NCBI GenBank assembly: GCA_002281475.1
Contig: NCGC01000006.1
Coordinates: 1 to 41,830, forward strand
Reading direction: 5' to 3'
DNA from: Methylophilales bacterium 28-44-11
GTDB lineage: Bacteria > Pseudomonadota > Gammaproteobacteria > Burkholderiales > Methylophilaceae
Length of the DNA stretch: 41,830 bases
Made by a program: the position numbers and the translations under genes. Below are positions 1 to 10,363 of this stretch, piece by piece. The stretch's first letter is position 1; each line of letters opens with the position of its first letter. The notes below the pieces were generated by a model. That model did no database searches, was not told the origin of the DNA, and saw nothing but the letters and a program-made list of their open reading frames with translations.

Positions 1-787
1 AGTGGAAGGTATTGCCAATTTACGTGAAGCAAGATTAGCGCTTGCCAAGTACAAGCCTGAGTTTTTCTCGGTGACATTTGGCGCGGGTGGTTCAACACGA
101 GATCGCACCATGGATACCGTGTTTGAGATTCAAGCAGAGGGCTATGCTGCTGCACCCCATATATCGTGTATTTCATCCAGCAAAGAGGAAATTTGCGAAT
201 TGCTCAACGCTTATCAAGCCAAGGGCATTAAACGATTAGTGACATTACGTGGTGATGTGCCTTCCGGTGAAGTAAGTGCCGGCGATTTCAAATACGCCAA
301 TGAACTGGTCACCTTTATTCGCCAAGAAACAGGTGATTGGTTTCATATAGAAGTGGCTGCTTATCCTGAGTTTCATCCGGAGTCACCATCGGCGGCAAAA
401 GATATTATTAACTTTAAGCGTAAAGTAGATGCGGGCGCTAACTCGGCCATTACCCAGTATTTTTATAATGCGGATGCTTACTACCGTTTCATTGAAACCT
501 GTGAACATGAGGGCATTCATGTCCCCATAGTGCCAGGAGTTATGCCAATTTATAACTACACACAATTAGCACGGTTCTCTGGTGTATGCGGTGCGGAAAT
601 TCCTCGTTGGTTACGTTTGCGTTTAGAGGCCTATGGTGATGATCTAGCGTCTTTGCGAGCCTATGGCGCAGATGTGGTAACAGAAATGTGTAGTAGGCTA
701 ATAGACTCTGGTGTTAAAAGTATGCATTTCTATACGCTGAATCAAGCTGGCACCATCAGCAAAATTATCCAAAACTTACACCAATAG
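1..787 (+). CDS. metF: 5,10-methylenetetrahydrofolate reductase, 5' end cut off
   Basis: The product reduces 5,10-methylene-THF to 5-methyl-THF with an FAD cofactor, supplying methyl groups for methionine synthesis in the cytoplasm. The frame is open at the left window edge, so the GTG at position 2 is not a genuine start. Compared with the roughly 295-residue family, about 20 to 25 N-terminal residues lie outside the window. Recognisable family segments in order are FGAGGSTRDRT, HISCISSSKEE, TLRGDVPSG, AAYPEFHPES, QYFYNADAYYRF, PGVMPIYNY and HFYTLNQAGT near the C-terminus. The gene ends at TAG 785-787 and is followed by a strong hairpin terminator. Identification is by family knowledge and is very secure; the upstream neighbour cannot be seen. 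Confidence 0.96.
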   Translation, partial: VEGIANLREARLALAKYKPEFFSVTFGAGGSTRDRTMDTVFEIQAEGYAAAPHISCISSSKEEICELLNAYQAKGIKRLVTLRGDVPSGEVSAGDFKYANELVTFIRQETGDWFHIEVAAYPEFHPESPSAAKDIINFKRKVDAGANSAITQYFYNADAYYRFIETCEHEGIHVPIVPGVMPIYNYTQLARFSGVCGAEIPRWLRLRLEAYGDDLASLRAYGADVVTEMCSRLIDSGVKSMHFYTLNQAGTISKIIQNLHQ

Positions 788-803
788 CAGATGGTGTGAG
801 CAA

Positions 804-834
804 TAAAAAAACCTAGCTTTAGCTAGGTTTTTTT
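804..834. terminator. bidirectional intrinsic terminator between metF and smg
   Basis: The arms AACCTAGCT and AGCTAGGTT surround a tiny T-rich loop. The stem is flanked by an A run on the left and a T run on the right, so it can end metF on the plus strand and smg on the minus strand. Confidence 0.9.
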
Positions 835-848
835 ACGTACGTTTTGGT

Positions 849-1322
849 TTACTGCAAAGTCAACCCTTTTGGGTTAAATACAGCATCTTCAACAAACAAG
901 TAATCTTTTTTACGGTTGTCGTTCCATAACACCATCATCGTAATCCAGCGTACTTCTTCAATCGTGATATTCTTTTGTTTAAGTGCCATGGCGCGATCGA
1001 TAATTAAATCACGCTCATTGGGTTTAATCACGCCCGCTTGTTCTACAAAGCTTAAAAAACCAAAGCTTTCAGCATCGATTCTTTCTAACTCTTGGTCTAT
1101 GTATACCCTAATAGAGGTTGGGTTAGCTAAGTATTGGTGGTAAGGCTGGCTGATTAAACAGCGTAGCTGCTTATACCAGTCAAATGCACCCACAATATCA
1201 TTATGGTCAAAACCAGCCTGTGTTAACTCCTGGGCTAAAAAATCTTCCTCAATATCTGCAGGGTTCATTTGAGGTTGCGTTCCAAAATAATTTTGGAACA
1301 TAAAAATTAACACTTCTAACAT
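849..1322 (-). CDS. smg: Smg family protein (DUF494)
   Basis: This is a 157-residue member of the Smg/DUF494 family, a cytoplasmic protein of unknown biochemical role found beside dprA in many proteobacteria. The N-terminus MLEVLIFMFQNYF and the mainly helical acidic body are typical of the family, and the length is normal. The ATG at 1322 is preceded on the minus strand by an excellent Shine-Dalgarno (GAGGAGGTAAC, 1323-1333). It is the last gene of the leftward LysM-dprA-smg operon, separated from dprA by 53 bases. The conserved neighbourhood supports the identification, but the sequence itself tells nothing more about function. Confidence 0.9.
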   Translation of the reverse strand: MLEVLIFMFQNYFGTQPQMNPADIEEDFLAQELTQAGFDHNDIVGAFDWYKQLRCLISQPYHQYLANPTSIRVYIDQELERIDAESFGFLSFVEQAGVIKPNERDLIIDRAMALKQKNITIEEVRWITMMVLWNDNRKKDYLFVEDAVFNPKGLTLQ

Positions 1323-1375
1323 GTTACCTCCTCAATAAACTATGAATAATGGCTGCTGCGATATCTATTAATTTG

Positions 1376-2500
1376 CTAAACAAGACGTTGAAACTTTCCT
1401 CCATGAATCGGCGAAACTTTCCCATCTAATTCCAGTAGTGTAAGCATCGTTGAAAGCGTGTTAACAGTCAAGCCAGTTTGCAACAGCAACATCTCAAAAT
1501 CCATCGGTTCAAACCCCATGGAATCCAACACTGTATTGGCTTCTGGGCTGATATTGGCTCTTTCGGGTAATGACCCATATGGGCTAGTGGTGACGTATGA
1601 TTGGACTGGTAAAAACGGCTGTAATTCACTGAGTATGTCATCGGTGGACTCCACCAATTTTGCACCCTGCTTAATTAGTTGATGGCAACCCTTGGCAACA
1701 GGTGAGTGTATAGAGCCAGGAATCGCAAATACTTCACGACCTTGTTCTGCGGCAAGTCTGGCAGTGATCAGTGATCCACTGTCTAAGTTTGCCTCAATCA
1801 CCAAGCAACCTAAGCTCAAGCCACTGATGATACGATTTCTTCTAGGGAAATTTTGTGGTTTAGAAGGCGTGCCCAGTGGGAACTCAGAAATAATCAAGCC
1901 ATTTGACACCATTTGATGCGCTAGATCTCTATGCCTGGCTGGATAGACAATGTCTAAACCAGTGCCAACGACAGCAATGGTCGCGCCTTTCGCTTTTAAT
2001 GCGCCACGATGGGCTGCGCCATCGATGCCCAATGCCATGCCACTCACAATACAAAGGCCGTGACGGCTTAAATTTTCCGCGAAGTCCTCAGCGTTTTTTT
2101 CACCTTGTGGTGTGGAATTTCTGCTGCCAACGATGGCCAAGCGCGGCAACAATAAACAGTGGAGATTCCCTTTTGCATATAAAATTGCAGGCGGGTTGGA
2201 GATTTCTAATAACGCTGCGGGATAAAGACTATCTGCAAGCGTGAGGATGTGATTTTGGGGCTGAGCCAACCAAGCTAGTGTTGGTGCGACACTTATTTTA
2301 TCTGGACCGTTGCTAATCAACGTTGCAATGGTGTTATCGACCACTTCTTTTAAACTGGACTTGCTGGCTGAGAATATGCCTGCTGGCGATCCAAACTTGC
2401 TCAGCAATTGATATAAAGTCACGCTGCCTATCCCTTGAATTGAACTAAGGGCCACCCACAGCGCAATGTCTTCATCCGTATCGCTGGCAACCTGCGACAT
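1376..2500 (-). CDS. dprA: DNA processing protein DprA (Smf)
   Basis: DprA binds incoming single-stranded DNA during transformation and loads RecA. The 374-residue protein has the expected N-terminal helix-hairpin/SAM-like region (about 1-70). A Rossmann-like DNA-binding domain follows (about 105-290), with AIVGSRNSTPQG, CIVSGMALGIDGAAH, GTGLDIVYPARH, FPRRNRIISGL and the EAxxxSGSLITA segment. The C-terminus (about 315-374) resembles the winged-helix DML1-like domain. The ATG lies two bases after the stop of the upstream LysM gene (TAACTATG), which points to translational coupling. Presence of dprA does not by itself prove natural competence, because the gene is nearly universal. Confidence 0.95.
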   Translation of the reverse strand: MSQVASDTDEDIALWVALSSIQGIGSVTLYQLLSKFGSPAGIFSASKSSLKEVVDNTIATLISNGPDKISVAPTLAWLAQPQNHILTLADSLYPAALLEISNPPAILYAKGNLHCLLLPRLAIVGSRNSTPQGEKNAEDFAENLSRHGLCIVSGMALGIDGAAHRGALKAKGATIAVVGTGLDIVYPARHRDLAHQMVSNGLIISEFPLGTPSKPQNFPRRNRIISGLSLGCLVIEANLDSGSLITARLAAEQGREVFAIPGSIHSPVAKGCHQLIKQGAKLVESTDDILSELQPFLPVQSYVTTSPYGSLPERANISPEANTVLDSMGFEPMDFEMLLLQTGLTVNTLSTMLTLLELDGKVSPIHGGKFQRLV

Positions 2501-2502
2501 AG

Positions 2503-3564
2503 TTATGGTGTATGTACTGTGTCCAATGTATAAATGGCATCAGAAGTTTGCATAATTAAGCCATATGACACACGATCAAACGTTCTAAAAATCATTAACA
2601 AGCCAACACGTTCATCAGGAAGCTGCACTTGATCAGGTTTAAGTTTAGCTGTTTTATCGACTGGTTTGGTTTTGTCTTCTTTATATTCAGGATCTTTAAT
2701 AACTTTTCCATGACGGCTAATTGCCAATACATGACCATCTTCCAAACCATTCAATTTACCTAAATTAACCGCAACCACAGTTTCAGGACCTGCTTCAGCA
2801 ACCCCTCCATAGATTTTTAAGATACGACCTTTAATATCTATTTCTGGGGCATGAGGCACAAAGCTTTCTTTAAAGCCTTCGGATGCGACCACAAGACGAT
2901 CTTTCGTGAAAATTTCTTCTTTTGATTTCACAATATTGCCAGAGGCTGGTTTACCAAATTTGGTAATTCGAGTATCACCTAAGTAGATAGCTTCTGTACC
3001 CAAAACTTCGTTTGTGTCAGGATCTTTGAGCACATCACCGGGGCGGTAGATGTTCCAAAATGTCTTATCTGTTTCTGCTAAATCATTAATGTAAATACGG
3101 GTACCCGGACTTAAAATTAACCGATTGTCTTGACCACCTATGATGCGCGGAGCAGATTCTAATTGATTATTTTCAATTAGTAGAGGCTGGCTTAAAAACG
3201 GCCCTATGACATTGGGTGGAATAGTGTAAATGGCTTCTTTTTCTAAAGGCTCTTCAATAACGCCAGGTTCTAAAGTGACAGTTTGGCGTAACAATTTAAA
3301 CTCAGGGTTGCCGCTGGACATGTCGAGGACAACTACATCGCCAGGGTAAATAAGATGAGGGTTTTTAATCTCCGCACGGTTCATTCTCCAGACTTTAGGC
3401 CATAACCATGGGTCTCTTAAAAAAGCACCTGAAATACCCCAAAGCGTATCGCCTTTTTTGACTACATAACGTTCAGGATGATTTTTTTGTAATGTAATTT
3501 CGTCTGCATGAGCAGATAAGCATAAACAACTTAGACTCAGCAGCGTTATAATAGAACGAAACAT
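2503..3564 (-). CDS. Exported LysM-domain peptidoglycan-binding protein
   Basis: The product is a 353-residue exported protein with one LysM repeat. I place the start at the ATG at 3564 instead of the longer frame from 3639. The residues after it (MFRSIITLLSLSCLCLSAHA) form a clean signal peptide, and a GAGG element precedes it. The LysM domain sits at about residues 30-80 (YVVKKGDTLWGISGAFL through LIYPGDVVVL). The remaining 270 residues are a largely beta-predicted region of unknown function. It is the first gene of the operon with dprA and smg, and the same gene pair is widespread in betaproteobacteria. Binding to the peptidoglycan layer in the periplasm is inferred from LysM; no catalytic domain is visible. 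Confidence 0.88.
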   Translation of the reverse strand: MFRSIITLLSLSCLCLSAHADEITLQKNHPERYVVKKGDTLWGISGAFLRDPWLWPKVWRMNRAEIKNPHLIYPGDVVVLDMSSGNPEFKLLRQTVTLEPGVIEEPLEKEAIYTIPPNVIGPFLSQPLLIENNQLESAPRIIGGQDNRLILSPGTRIYINDLAETDKTFWNIYRPGDVLKDPDTNEVLGTEAIYLGDTRITKFGKPASGNIVKSKEEIFTKDRLVVASEGFKESFVPHAPEIDIKGRILKIYGGVAEAGPETVVAVNLGKLNGLEDGHVLAISRHGKVIKDPEYKEDKTKPVDKTAKLKPDQVQLPDERVGLLMIFRTFDRVSYGLIMQTSDAIYTLDTVHTP

Positions 3565-3708
3565 ACAGTTGACCTCGGTCAAAATGAGCGGAAAAATCCG
3601 CGAAGTTGCATTAAATTTATCATGTAATTCATTCAACAATCAAGCTTTTTTGGCAATTCAAACATTTTCAAAATTGCGATTGTGAATATAAGACAACACT
3701 TTTAGTTT

Positions 3709-4224
3709 ATGGCGCTACTTACGATACTTAATTACCCAGATCCACGCTTGCATACCGTGGCAAAACCCGTCACTGAATTTAATGCAGAGTTAAAACGTTT
3801 GGTGCAAGATATGCGAGAGACGATGTACGCTGCACCCGGCATTGGTTTGGCAGCGACGCAGGTGGATCATCATATTCAGTTAATTGTGATTGATACCAGC
3901 AAAGAGCAGAATGATGTGTTGGTACTGATTAACCCTAAAATCGTGAATCAATCCGGGGTGCAAGAATACGAAGAAGGGTGTTTATCTGTGCCTGGTGTTT
4001 ACGAATCAGTCACCCGAGCTGAGCATATCAAAGTCGAGGCGCAGGATACAAACGGCAAAAAATTTACGCTCGAAGCAGAAGGTTTGCTCAGTGTCTGCAT
4101 TCAGCATGAGATGGATCATTTAAAAGGCAAGGTGTTTGTAGACTACCTTTCTCCCCTCAAGCGCAATCGTATCCGCACAAAGATGATGAAGCATGCGCGT
4201 GAAATCACGCGTAATGTCTATTAA
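3709..4224 (+). CDS. def: Peptide deformylase
   Basis: The enzyme removes the N-formyl group from nascent proteins. At 171 residues it has normal length and shows all three family motifs: [16 protein letters not shown] (metal-ligand Cys) and QHEMDHLKG (HExxH metal site). It pairs functionally with fmt, 85 bases downstream. The ATG at 3709 has no clear Shine-Dalgarno. The gene diverges from the LysM gene across a 144-base gap; a TATAAG at 3687-3692 could be a -10 element, but I do not see a convincing -35. Confidence 0.97.
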   Translation: MALLTILNYPDPRLHTVAKPVTEFNAELKRLVQDMRETMYAAPGIGLAATQVDHHIQLIVIDTSKEQNDVLVLINPKIVNQSGVQEYEEGCLSVPGVYESVTRAEHIKVEAQDTNGKKFTLEAEGLLSVCIQHEMDHLKGKVFVDYLSPLKRNRIRTKMMKHAREITRNVY

Positions 4225-4318
4225 TTGAACATTTAGTAGTTTCTGCGACGCAAGTGCATACATTCCAAAGCACAATGCATTTTTAACCATAAGCTATCGC
4301 AGTTAGAAAGTGAAACGC

Positions 4319-5242
4319 ATGAAAATCATTTTTGCAGGAACTCCAGAATTTGCTGTGCCTGCACTAACTGCTTTAATCAAAGCTGGGCACGAGATTGTGA
4401 TGGTGCTGACACAACCTGATCGCCCAGCTGGGCGAGGCATGCAATTGAAGGCAAGCCCTGTGAAGCAAGTTGCTTTGCAGCATCAACTTACTGTATTTCA
4501 GCCAGAATCTCTCAAACCAGTAGAAGTGCAAGCGCAAATTGATGCTACGCAGTCAGATGTCATGATCGTGGCGGCCTATGGCTTAATTATTCCAACATCT
4601 GTATTGTCCATGCCAAAAAAAGGATGCTACAACATCCATGCCTCATTGTTGCCAAGGTGGCGTGGTGCGGCGCCGATACACCGTGCGATTTTGGCGGGCG
4701 ATGCTGAAACTGGGGTCACCATTATGGAAGTGGTGCCGGCCTTAGATGCTGGTGACATGGTCATCAAGGGGCATGTGCCGATTTTGGCAACTGACACCAC
4801 CCAAAGCTTGCATGATGCATTGAGTGAACTAGGCGCGCGATTGATGGTTGAAGCCATTGAAACGTTGGCTGCCAATGGTAAGGTGGATGCCACACCCCAA
4901 GACCCATCATTAGTGACCTATGCACACAAGCTGGATAAATCGGAATCCACAATCAATTGGCAATTGTCTGCCGAAGCCTTGTCTAGACAAGTCAGAGCAT
5001 TTAATCCATTTCCCGTTGCTTCATCTCTATTTAGAGGGGAAGTTTGTAAAATTTGGTTTGCAACACACCGTTCTGGTAATGGAGCCCCCGGAGAAATTAC
5101 TGCTTTAGATAAGCTCATTTCAGTAGGCTGTGGTGAAGGTTTATTGGATATCGCCGAAATACAAATGCCCGGTGGTAAACGCCAGACGGCGCAGCAATTT
5201 ATACAAGGACAACATGTCTTATTGGGTGAAATGTTTGGCTAG
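4319..5242 (+). CDS. fmt: Methionyl-tRNA formyltransferase
   Basis: The enzyme formylates initiator Met-tRNA using 10-formyl-THF. A GTG at 4310 would add three residues. I prefer the ATG at 4319, because MKIIFAGTPEFA is the usual family N-terminus. That gives 307 residues, with the catalytic formyltransferase domain first (YGLIIP, the SLLPRWRGAAPIHRAI signature, and DAGDM) and the small C-terminal tRNA-binding domain from about residue 205. It follows def, the classical def-fmt arrangement. Confidence 0.97.
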   Translation: MKIIFAGTPEFAVPALTALIKAGHEIVMVLTQPDRPAGRGMQLKASPVKQVALQHQLTVFQPESLKPVEVQAQIDATQSDVMIVAAYGLIIPTSVLSMPKKGCYNIHASLLPRWRGAAPIHRAILAGDAETGVTIMEVVPALDAGDMVIKGHVPILATDTTQSLHDALSELGARLMVEAIETLAANGKVDATPQDPSLVTYAHKLDKSESTINWQLSAEALSRQVRAFNPFPVASSLFRGEVCKIWFATHRSGNGAPGEITALDKLISVGCGEGLLDIAEIQMPGGKRQTAQQFIQGQHVLLGEMFG

Positions 5243-5341
5243 TTAAAATGTCTTGCAAGGCCTATTGAAATTCGATGAATTGCGCGCATATTATTATTAG
5301 TAATTTGCTGATAGATTGGCATATGAAATTAGGAGAGAATA

Positions 5342-6205
5342 ATGTTTGGTAATTGGATGAAAACCTTTGCACTCATGGCAGCCATTGTGGCGCTGTTTGG
5401 TAGCGTAGGTGCGGCCATGGGTGGTGCTGGAGGCATGATGATTGCCTTGTTGTTAGCAGCTGCCATGAATGTTTATGCGTATTGGTTTAGTGATAAAGCA
5501 GTGCTTAAAATGTATGGCGCGATGGAAGTCACGCCAGATAACACAGAGTTTCGCAATTATTATGTCATGGTAAAAGAGTTGGCCGAAAATGCGCAATTGC
5601 CAATGCCAAAAGTGTACGTCATCAACGAAGCGCAACCCAACGCTTTTGCCACTGGTCGTAACCCAGAAAATGCTGCGGTGGCTGCCACAGTGGGTATCAT
5701 GAAAATCTTAACTGAGCGTGAATTACGTGGCGTGATGGCGCATGAATTGGCGCACGTGAAAAACCGCGATACTTTAATCTCTACTATTTCAGCGACGGTG
5801 GCGGGTGCTATTGCCTCGATTGCGCAATTTGGCATGATGTTTGGTGGTGGCCAAAATGCCAATGGCGAACGCAATATCAACCCAATTTTGGGCATACTCA
5901 TGATGTTTTTAGCCCCACTTGCCGCTTCTTTGATACAAATGGCAATATCCCGTGCGCGTGAGTTTGAGGCGGATAGAATGGGTGCAGATATTAGCCGTGA
6001 TCCAAAAGCGTTAGCCAGTGCATTGGAAAAAATACATCACTATGCGCATCAAATTCCAAATGGAACGGCAGAGGCCCACCCAGAAACAGGACAGATGATG
6101 ATTATCAATCCGTTATCAGGGGGTGGATTGAGAGGGTTGTTTAGTACGCACCCGCATACGGAGGAACGTATTGCTAAATTATTGGCGTTATCCAATCAGT
6201 ATTAA
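5342..6205 (+). CDS. htpX: Membrane zinc metalloprotease HtpX (M48B)
   Basis: HtpX is an inner-membrane heat-shock protease that degrades misfolded membrane proteins. The 287-residue protein has two N-terminal membrane segments (about 5-50), the zinc motif HELAH at residues 134-138, two more hydrophobic segments (about 155-175 and 192-212) and the third-ligand region [14 protein letters not shown]. The ATG at 5342 is preceded by AGGAGAG at good spacing. A hairpin terminator follows the gene, so it is probably expressed separately from rsmB. A second M48 protease occurs at 33593, but that one is periplasmic. Confidence 0.95.
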   Translation: MFGNWMKTFALMAAIVALFGSVGAAMGGAGGMMIALLLAAAMNVYAYWFSDKAVLKMYGAMEVTPDNTEFRNYYVMVKELAENAQLPMPKVYVINEAQPNAFATGRNPENAAVAATVGIMKILTERELRGVMAHELAHVKNRDTLISTISATVAGAIASIAQFGMMFGGGQNANGERNINPILGILMMFLAPLAASLIQMAISRAREFEADRMGADISRDPKALASALEKIHHYAHQIPNGTAEAHPETGQMMIINPLSGGGLRGLFSTHPHTEERIAKLLALSNQY

Positions 6206-6236
6206 CACCAACCACTATTAAGATTAGATCCACATG

Positions 6237-6264
6237 AAAAGGCGATGGCAACATCGCCTTTTTT
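6237..6264 (+). terminator. intrinsic terminator after htpX
   Basis: A perfect seven-base stem GGCGATG/CATCGCC with loop GCAA is preceded by AAAA and followed by six T residues. Confidence 0.9.
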
Positions 6265-6344
6265 GTTATCTATACCAAAACTGTGCGCTTTTGAAAGCAC
6301 GAATCAAGTAAAATCTATGCTCACTTAAAATCAAAGTAACTACC

Positions 6345-7637
6345 GTGTACATTGCCCAACAAATTGCTGCAAATGCAGTACGCCAAGTGTTATCAGGTAG
6401 AAATCTCACCCTTGCATTGCCTGATGCACAGCAACGTTTTTCTACAGCGACCCCGCAACAACATGGGGCAGGCGCAGATTTAAGTTATGGCACGTTGCGT
6501 TTTTATGGTGAATTAGAGATTTACCTGAATCAGTTGCTTGAAAAGCCGCTGTCAGATGGTCATGTGCATGCGTTGTTATTGGTGGCGTTGTATCAATTGT
6601 TGCATGATAAAGCGGATGACTTTACCGTGGTTAACCAAGCGGTGAAGGCGGCAAGCTTTGCCAAGCCAACCTGGGCAAAAGGGTTGGTCAATGGGGTGTT
6701 GCGTAACTTTTTGCGTCAACAAGACACGCTGGCAATCCATGCTGCCAAGTATGAAGTGGCTCAGTACTCCTATCCTCAATGGTGGATTAATGCGCTCAAA
6801 GGGCAGTACCCAGCGCGTTGGCAAGAAATGTTGCAAATCGGCAATATGCATCCACCTATGACTTTGCGCGTCAATCAACGCAAAATAACTGCGCAAGAGT
6901 ATGTGCAGCTGCTGGATCGGCATGGGATACCCGCTAAGCTGATTGGCAAATACGCCGTCGTGTTAGAACATCCAATGTCAGTGGACAAGATTCCTGGTTT
7001 TTCAGATGGCGTGGTGTCAGTGCAAGACTACGGTGCGCAATTGGCACCAGATTTGCTGGATCTTTCAACCGATATGCGTGTGCTGGATGCGTGTTGCGCA
7101 CCAGGTGGAAAAACTGGACATCTGTTAGAAAGTGCAGACATACAGTTAATCGCCTTAGACAGTGATGCTTCACGTTTAGAGCGTGTGAAAAGTAATCTTA
7201 CGCGTTTGTCTGCGAATGCCACGTTGAAAGTAGGCAACGCAGCCAACACAGCAGGTTGGTACGATGGGCAGTTATTTGACCGTATTTTGGCTGATGTGCC
7301 TTGTAGTGCTTCTGGCATCGTGCGTCGACATGTAGATATTAAATGGTTACGCAGAGAAGCCGATATTGTCTCTTTCACGCAACAACAATCGGCAATTTTG
7401 TTGAATTTATGGCAAATATTGGCAAAAGGCGGCAAATTGCTTTATGTTACTTGTTCTGTCTTTGAGCAGGAAAACCAACGGCAGATAGACTTGTTTTTAA
7501 GTCAACACGCCGATGCTAAACAATTGCCACTACCTTTAGAGGCCAATCTGGGTCAACACGTACAATGTTTAAATGGACAGTTAATTCCTAGCGCATATCA
7601 TGACGGATTATTTTATGCGCTATTACAGAAGTCTTAG
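6345..7637 (+). CDS. rsmB: 16S rRNA (cytosine-967-C5)-methyltransferase RsmB
   Basis: The enzyme methylates C967 of 16S rRNA with SAM. The 430-residue protein starts at GTG 6345. It has an N-terminal NusB-like RNA-binding domain (about 1-135) and a C-terminal Rossmann methyltransferase domain with DACCAPGGKTGH, the PCSASG motif with Cys320, and VTCSV with Cys370. These match the two catalytic cysteines of the RNA m5C methyltransferases. Its 3' end overlaps the DUF4390 gene, so it leads the rsmB-DUF4390-ntrY-ntrX operon. Confidence 0.95.
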   Translation: MYIAQQIAANAVRQVLSGRNLTLALPDAQQRFSTATPQQHGAGADLSYGTLRFYGELEIYLNQLLEKPLSDGHVHALLLVALYQLLHDKADDFTVVNQAVKAASFAKPTWAKGLVNGVLRNFLRQQDTLAIHAAKYEVAQYSYPQWWINALKGQYPARWQEMLQIGNMHPPMTLRVNQRKITAQEYVQLLDRHGIPAKLIGKYAVVLEHPMSVDKIPGFSDGVVSVQDYGAQLAPDLLDLSTDMRVLDACCAPGGKTGHLLESADIQLIALDSDASRLERVKSNLTRLSANATLKVGNAANTAGWYDGQLFDRILADVPCSASGIVRRHVDIKWLRREADIVSFTQQQSAILLNLWQILAKGGKLLYVTCSVFEQENQRQIDLFLSQHADAKQLPLPLEANLGQHVQCLNGQLIPSAYHDGLFYALLQKS

Positions 7638-8175
7638 TCTTGTTTGTGGACTGCTCGTTATATCTTGTCTGGCATGGTCTGCCACCAGTAGTATTTCTGT
7701 CAAATATGCTGAGTTGATTCCCACTGAGGATCACTTGCTTCTAGATGCCGATTTTGAAATTTATTTTGATAGCGCAATCGAAGAGGCGGTCAATAAAGGG
7801 GTGCCACTTAGTTTTTTGGTGGAATTTCAAATTGTCGAGCCACGTGAATATTGGTTCGATGATGAAATAGTCACCATCAGCAAGTCGGTGACACTGAGTT
7901 ATCATGCATTGACAAGGCAATATCTGGTGAGTTTTGATACCCATCAAAAGTCTTTTGAATCGTTAGCGGAAGCGCGTCATCAGTTGATGAGGGTACGTGA
8001 CTGGCGTGTGGTTGAAAAAACCCAATTCGACAAAGACGAAACTTATCGCGCAGCTTTATTGATGCGCTTAGATAAGGCCAAGTTACCTAAGGCGATTCAG
8101 GTGGATACCTTGGCGTCGGAGCATTGGAATCTGGTCTCTCCCATTTATACTTGGCCTATCAAAGACTTTAAATAA
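7615..8175 (+). CDS. DUF4390 family exported protein
   Basis: This is a protein of unknown function with a signal peptide, located between rsmB and ntrY in many betaproteobacteria. Two in-frame ATGs exist, at 7600 and 7615. I choose 7615 because GACGGA sits seven bases before it and [21 protein letters not shown] is then a canonical signal peptide. The mature part of about 160 residues looks beta-rich, with a conserved tryptophan near the end ([12 protein letters not shown]). It overlaps rsmB by 23 bases and ends five bases before ntrY. A role in periplasmic sensing with NtrY is possible from position alone. Confidence 0.85.
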   Translation: MRYYRSLSLVCGLLVISCLAWSATSSISVKYAELIPTEDHLLLDADFEIYFDSAIEEAVNKGVPLSFLVEFQIVEPREYWFDDEIVTISKSVTLSYHALTRQYLVSFDTHQKSFESLAEARHQLMRVRDWRVVEKTQFDKDETYRAALLMRLDKAKLPKAIQVDTLASEHWNLVSPIYTWPIKDFK

Positions 8176-8180
8176 ACGTT

Positions 8181-10361
8181 ATGCGGTTTATTATTTTCAT
8201 TAGCATCGGCATGAGTTTGGTGCTGTTGTATTTGCTTTCTTTAGCAAGCTCCAACACCTCCATTTCTGGTGACTATTACAAGTATCTGCTTTACATCAAT
8301 ATTGCATTGGCAGTCTTGCTTGCTGGCCTCATCGGTTTTCAACTCTGGCATTTGTACAAAAACGCCAAAGCCAAAGTCGTAGGAAGCCGCCTTAATTTAA
8401 GGCTGCTTACTGCATTTGCACTGATGGCTATATTGCCTGGTTTAGTGGTGTATTTGGTGTCAGTTAACTTTTTGACCCGTTCAATCGAGTCATGGTTTAA
8501 CGTCAAGGTGGAATCCGCATTAGACGGCGGGTTGAGCTTGGGGCAACGCGCGCTCGATATTATGTTGGTGGATATCGAAGAAAAAGCTGAAAACATGGCG
8601 ACCAGCCTCGCGTTTCAGCCAACGCGTGCGCATTATGGGGTGCTAAACGATTTGCGAGAAAAGTCAGGCATTCTAGAAGCCGTATTGCTTACCCCGCAAG
8701 GAGCTATCTTGTCGGTATCCAGTGGCGATCCGAATAGTTTTTTGCCAGAGTTGCCTAGCATCCCACAATTACGTCAGGCGCAACGTCAGGTATATGGCAA
8801 GATTGAGCCTATACCCGGCAAAGGCCTATATATGCGTGTGCTAGCACCAGTAGAAGTGCAAGGGCTGACCGGTGAAATGCGTATTTTGCAATTATTACAG
8901 CCTGTACCCAAAGCGCTCTCCAATACGGCGGAGGCAGTGCAAGAGGTGTATCAAGATTACCAAGAGCTCTCGTATAGCCGAAGTTCGCTAAAAGACATAT
9001 TCGCGCTCACGCTGACAATGGTGTTAATGCTAGCCATGCTCTCTGCATTGGCCATTGCTTTCTTGCTCAGTCGCCGTTTATCGCAACCGATTAGTGTGTT
9101 AGCGGAAGGCACGCGCGCCATTGCCAGTGGTGACTACAGCAATGTGCTGCCACAGTTTGGCAACGATGAGTTGGGCGTGTTAGTAAAATCGTTTAACAGC
9201 ATGACACGTCAGTTGGACGACGCCACCAAGGCGACAGAACAGAACCGTATCCGTGTAGAAGCGGCACGTGCGTATTTAGAGACCATACTGGCACACTTGT
9301 CTTCAGGTGTCTTGGCGATAAATGCTAATTTTGAGTTGAGAACCTATAACCTTACCGCGACAAATATTCTGGGAATCAATCTCGCTACGTATGAAAATGC
9401 ACATTTTGCAGAAATTGCTGTGCAGCACAACTTTTTACAAGAGTTTGTGGAGATGATTCAAACCCATTTTGACGCGACCAAGCAAGCCGAATCGACAAAA
9501 TTAGAGCTGAATCGTCAGATTGAAATTACGGGTACACATGGTAAGCAATATATTTTAGTGCGAGCCACACGTTTGCCAGCGGGCACAGGCAATGGATTTG
9601 TAGTGGTGTTTGATGATGTCACTACCATGGCACAAGCCCAACGTGACGCTGCTTGGGCAGAAGTTGCAAGAAGACTGGCGCATGAGATTAAAAATCCGCT
9701 TACACCGATTCAATTATCTGCCGAGCGCATACAACATAAGTTACACAGTAAATTGGATGAAGCAGACGCAGCCATGCTCAAGCGCGCTACAGATACCATT
9801 GTGAATCAAGTGGGTGCGATGAAGTCGATGGTCAATGAGTTTAGTGAATATGCACGCACACCCACAGTGAATCTCGTTCAAGTACAACTCAATAGTTTAA
9901 TTAAAGATGTCTCTAGCTTGTATGGCGAAGAAGGCGTGCGACTCACCCTTAAACTTCAGCCAAAACTACCGGGCGTGGCGGGCGACCCCACCATGTTAAG
10001 GCAAGTGCTGCATAACTTAATTCAGAATGCACAAGATGCCACGGTGAATCAGGACAATCCGAAAATTGAGGTGGTGACGTTGTTAGAGGAGGATAAGGTA
10101 AAATTAACGGTCTCTGATAACGGGTTGGGGTTTCCTCTGGACATGCTGACGCATGCTTTTGAACCCTATGTAACAACCAAAGCGCATGGCACCGGCCTAG
10201 GCTTGGCGATTGTAAAGAAAATGATAGAAGAGCAACGTGGTCAAATAAAAATAGAAAACAGAGAATCGGGTGGAGCTTGTATAATCATTCTATTGCCTGT
10301 AGAAAAACGCACGCAAGACCGTGAGAAAAAAACCGCAAGAAGTAAGTTGAGGGAAGCATAA
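8181..10361 (+). CDS. ntrY: NtrY-type sensor histidine kinase
   Basis: This is a 726-residue membrane histidine kinase. Hydrophobic segments occur near residues 3-24, 35-57 and 72-92. A sensor region of about 180 residues follows, then a fourth membrane segment (about 275-297), a HAMP domain (about 297-350) and a PAS region (about 365-475). The HisKA domain carries phospho-acceptor His501 in [14 protein letters not shown]. The HATPase domain has N616 in LIQNAQDAT, the DNGLGFP box and [12 protein letters not shown]. This is the NtrY architecture, a sensor associated with nitrogen or redox control in other proteobacteria. It is followed two bases later by its probable partner ntrX. Confidence 0.93.
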   Translation: MRFIIFISIGMSLVLLYLLSLASSNTSISGDYYKYLLYINIALAVLLAGLIGFQLWHLYKNAKAKVVGSRLNLRLLTAFALMAILPGLVVYLVSVNFLTRSIESWFNVKVESALDGGLSLGQRALDIMLVDIEEKAENMATSLAFQPTRAHYGVLNDLREKSGILEAVLLTPQGAILSVSSGDPNSFLPELPSIPQLRQAQRQVYGKIEPIPGKGLYMRVLAPVEVQGLTGEMRILQLLQPVPKALSNTAEAVQEVYQDYQELSYSRSSLKDIFALTLTMVLMLAMLSALAIAFLLSRRLSQPISVLAEGTRAIASGDYSNVLPQFGNDELGVLVKSFNSMTRQLDDATKATEQNRIRVEAARAYLETILAHLSSGVLAINANFELRTYNLTATNILGINLATYENAHFAEIAVQHNFLQEFVEMIQTHFDATKQAESTKLELNRQIEITGTHGKQYILVRATRLPAGTGNGFVVVFDDVTTMAQAQRDAAWAEVARRLAHEIKNPLTPIQLSAERIQHKLHSKLDEADAAMLKRATDTIVNQVGAMKSMVNEFSEYARTPTVNLVQVQLNSLIKDVSSLYGEEGVRLTLKLQPKLPGVAGDPTMLRQVLHNLIQNAQDATVNQDNPKIEVVTLLEEDKVKLTVSDNGLGFPLDMLTHAFEPYVTTKAHGTGLGLAIVKKMIEEQRGQIKIENRESGGACIIILLPVEKRTQDREKKTARSKLREA

Positions 10362-10363
10362 TA

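Noticed and set aside
6489..6506. Sigma-54-like TGGCAC...TTGC string
   Set aside because: It lies inside the rsmB coding region with wrong spacing for a -24/-12 promoter; I found no convincing sigma-54 promoter in any intergenic gap.
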